8,741 bases of DNA, from assembly GCA_002711465.1 (NCBI GenBank), contig PARL01000012.1:11426-20166 (forward strand). The letters run 5' to 3'. Every line of letters starts with the position of its first letter. The first letter of the stretch is position 1. Shown here piece after piece: positions 6,592 through 8,741 of this stretch. This DNA comes from Fidelibacterota bacterium. GTDB lineage: Bacteria > Fidelibacterota > Marinisomatia > SCGC-AAA003-L08 > D37C17. A program made the position numbers and the translations under genes. Below the pieces are notes generated by a model. The model was not told the origin of the DNA and did no database searches. It saw only the letters and a list, made by a program, of their open reading frames with translations.

Positions 6592-8741
6592 TTATAAGCC
6601 AAACAACCTCCCGCCACTTGACTTCAATTTAATATCTTTTAAATCAGGACTTTTGACTCTAATATTTAATAAAAAACCACTTCCATTTCCAGATGGCCAC
6701 CATTTAAATCCAAACTCCCAACAATGTAATGACCTATAAAAATACATATTATGACTAATAATTTGGTTTTCAATCATATCTATTTGTCCTGCATAAGTCA
6801 TTTTCCAACGTTCAGTTAAATTTAATTTAAGTATTGGCTGAACCCACAATGTTTTATCCCAACCAATGTTATCATTAATAATTGTTTTTTGTAGTTTTGC
6901 ACCAATCCTTAAATCAAGATCCCATATAGTATTTTCTCCTATCTCAGGTTCAAAAAATTTATTAGAATTATATAATTGATTTTTATCATCCGAATTTAAT
7001 GTATCAACTTTAATATTTTCATTTTGAGTTATGGTTTTATTTCCAAATAGAGAAATTTCTGTCGAACCTTGTAAATATGTTAATTTTGGAAAAGAATCAT
7101 ATTTGTTAATTCTGTTTAAGTTTTCATCAAGTTGATATGGTTCATTATACATAGTAAAATCAAAATTAAATTTTGAATTTGGAGTATAAATAATTCTAGA
7201 TTTTATTATATCTAATTTAAATTCATCTGCAATAAAATTATACCCAGTACTAACGTTCCATCTTAAAAAATCCATTTTTGTTTGTAAAGAATCATTTAAT
7301 TTTAACTGGAAATTATTTGATAAATTTAAATTAATTTTTCTTATTTCATTTGTTGGAGTAGAACCTATCATAGAATTATTAAAATAGTCATCATTAGTGT
7401 TAGGGTTTTGATCATCACTAAAATATCCTAAATCTAATCCAAGTAATCGTTTTGAAAAATCTGGAGTATAATTCAAACTTATTGTTGGTGTCATGATATG
7501 TCTTATAGAATTAATATTAAATTTATTCAATCCAAATAATCCATAAATTGTGGTACTAGCTGATAAATTCAAACCACCTGTCAATCTTCGCTTAAAACCT
7601 TCTTTTTCTTCTCCATTGTTATTGTATCTAAAAATCCAACCCTCATTTAGGTAGAGTGATGGATTCAAATTCAACCAACCAAAAAGTTTTGTAGGCATTG
7701 AAAAATTAATATTGTGTGTCAAACTATTATCATATCTTGAAGTATCACGTACTTCCCAATCATTATTCAAACCATTTTCGCTTGTATCATAATAAATATT
7801 ACCAATTTTTTGAAAACCCTTGTATTGTGATGATAAATTGAAATAAATAGAGTTAAACCATTTATCTCCTTGACCAAATAACTTAGAATTTGAATGCGAA
7901 AATCTTAAATTAGGTAGTACTCTATTTCTAAAAAAAACTTCTTGCTGTTGGCACAATCCATTTTCATCTAGGGCTGTACATTCTGGAATTTCTACTTCTT
8001 TATTTAAATCATAACTTTCTGATAGCGATACTGACAATCTATTATTGTATGCAGACCATACCTTACTATAAGCTGCTGAGGATTCTAATTTTTGTTGAGT
8101 TCTTGTATTTAAGTCATAACTATCATTGTAAAAATCACTGCTAGTAACATAAATCCAGTTAACATTGAGATTTTGTGTGTTATCTATTTGTTGATTATGA
8201 ATCCATTTAATGTCAAAATTTTCTATAGATTTGTTTGTAAACAAATCATTTATGTTGTTTGTTTCATTAAGCTTTCTTTTATAAGTAGATGAAATATTAC
8301 CATTATATTTATAACGTTTGATATATCTCATTGAAGAATTTAACTCTATTCTATCCTCATCATAAAAATCCATTAATATTTTTCCATCTAAATAATCATT
8401 TGGAGCCCAATAATATCCAAGTTTCTGAAAAAAAGTACCATTTCTATTTGAAACTCCAAAAGATGGCATAATCCAACCTGATTGCCTCCCACCGCTTGTA
8501 CTTGGTAAAATAGCAAAAGGAAGGCCTATTATTGGAACATCAAATATATATAAATATAACGGTCTAGTTATTATCCGCTCGCCTTGAATCATTTTCATTT
8601 TTGGACTTCTAAAGTAGTAGTGGGGATGTTCATGATCACATGTAGTATAAATACTTTTATTCATATGATATATATTTGGATCTTCTCTAAAAATCTTTTT
8701 GGATTTATATATACCATCCCTTATTGTTGTTTCTCCAATAC
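6592..8741 (-). CDS. lptD: LPS-assembly protein LptD, C-terminal part (5' end beyond the right edge)
   Basis: LptD is the outer-membrane barrel that, with LptE, inserts lipopolysaccharide into the outer leaflet. The frame is open to the right edge, giving about 715 residues. The Met at 8664 is internal, because family sequence continues in frame upstream of it (TIRDGIYKSKKIFREDP). The first visible 75 or so residues end the OstA-like periplasmic jellyroll, with TTCDHEHPHYYF and KMKMIQGERI. The rest is a beta barrel of alternating aromatic and polar strands, starting near SGWIMPSFG and GYYWAPNDYLDGKI. It ends with the family C-terminal block FYRSLHCWEFGFKWWPSG, then SPDLKDIKLKSSGG. Counting from the internal Met at 8664, the only visible cysteines are Cys9, Cys229, Cys238 and Cys648. 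The style fits FCB-group LptD rather than proteobacterial. The signal peptide and most of the jellyroll lie outside the window. Confidence 0.93.
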   Translation of the reverse strand, partial: IGETTIRDGIYKSKKIFREDPNIYHMNKSIYTTCDHEHPHYYFRSPKMKMIQGERIITRPLYLYIFDVPIIGLPFAILPSTSGGRQSGWIMPSFGVSNRNGTFFQKLGYYWAPNDYLDGKILMDFYDEDRIELNSSMRYIKRYKYNGNISSTYKRKLNETNNINDLFTNKSIENFDIKWIHNQQIDNTQNLNVNWIYVTSSDFYNDSYDLNTRTQQKLESSAAYSKVWSAYNNRLSVSLSESYDLNKEVEIPECTALDENGLCQQQEVFFRNRVLPNLRFSHSNSKLFGQGDKWFNSIYFNLSSQYKGFQKIGNIYYDTSENGLNNDWEVRDTSRYDNSLTHNINFSMPTKLFGWLNLNPSLYLNEGWIFRYNNNGEEKEGFKRRLTGGLNLSASTTIYGLFGLNKFNINSIRHIMTPTISLNYTPDFSKRLLGLDLGYFSDDQNPNTNDDYFNNSMIGSTPTNEIRKINLNLSNNFQLKLNDSLQTKMDFLRWNVSTGYNFIADEFKLDIIKSRIIYTPNSKFNFDFTMYNEPYQLDENLNRINKYDSFPKLTYLQGSTEISLFGNKTITQNENIKVDTLNSDDKNQLYNSNKFFEPEIGENTIWDLDLRIGAKLQKTIINDNIGWDKTLWVQPILKLNLTERWKMTYAGQIDMIENQIISHNMYFYRSLHCWEFGFKWWPSGNGSGFLLNIRVKSPDLKDIKLKSSGGRLFGL

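Noticed and set aside
6515..6739. Plus-strand open frame of 74 codons spanning the lptD-hisS gap
   Set aside because: Both ends lie opposite conserved coding sequence (LptD C-terminus, HisS N-terminus). The product is Pro/Asn/Phe-rich without a motif.
8662..8664. ATG as the start of LptD
   Set aside because: The frame remains open to the window edge, and the upstream codons give family-like sequence (TIRDGIYKSKKIFREDP), so this Met is internal.
1..8741. Defence system, mobile element, CRISPR array or biosynthetic cluster
   Set aside because: All genes are recognisable housekeeping families except the short left fragment. There are no tandem repeats, transposase or integrase motifs, tRNA-associated attachment sites, or abrupt composition changes by eye.

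Overview
The window is a compact, AT-rich (roughly 25-30% G+C by eye) bacterial segment in which every supportable gene lies on the minus strand, so transcription runs from the right edge to the left edge. It carries seven recognisable protein genes plus one gene fragment at the left edge. I see no tRNA, rRNA, CRISPR array, insertion sequence or phage gene. No stretch over about 120 bases lacks a gene.

The organism is most likely a Gram-negative-type bacterium of the FCB group with a streamlined genome, for example a marine Marinimicrobia (SAR406) or a relative. The evidence is the LptD (so an LPS outer membrane) with the TTCDHEHPHYYF and LHCWE signatures I associate with FCB members, the low G+C, the very tight gene packing and the weak or missing Shine-Dalgarno sites at most starts. 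This placement is inference from sequence style and was not tested with a tree.

Layout in transcription order: lptD (outer-membrane LPS assembly barrel, N-terminus beyond the right edge); a 54-nt gap; hisS (histidyl-tRNA synthetase); a 116-nt gap, the largest non-coding stretch; xth/exoA-type AP endonuclease, overlapping by 8 nt a TrmH/SpoU-family RNA 2'-O-methyltransferase; a 34-nt gap; a cystathionine beta-synthase-type PLP enzyme, joined by a 1-nt TAATG overlap to mgtE (Mg2+ channel), joined by a second TAATG overlap to a membrane family-2 glycosyltransferase; then, after 5 nt, the start of an unidentified membrane-anchored protein that runs off the left edge.

Functionally this is a mixed housekeeping cluster: envelope biogenesis at both ends (LptD, glycosyltransferase), translation (HisS, rRNA/tRNA methylation), DNA repair, sulfur amino-acid metabolism and magnesium homeostasis. 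The overlaps suggest at least one, possibly two, transcription units with translational coupling. I found no convincing undescribed system. The points most worth a second look are the CBS-type, rather than CysK-type, sequence of the PLP enzyme, which lacks both the heme and Bateman domains, and the four-cysteine arrangement in LptD.
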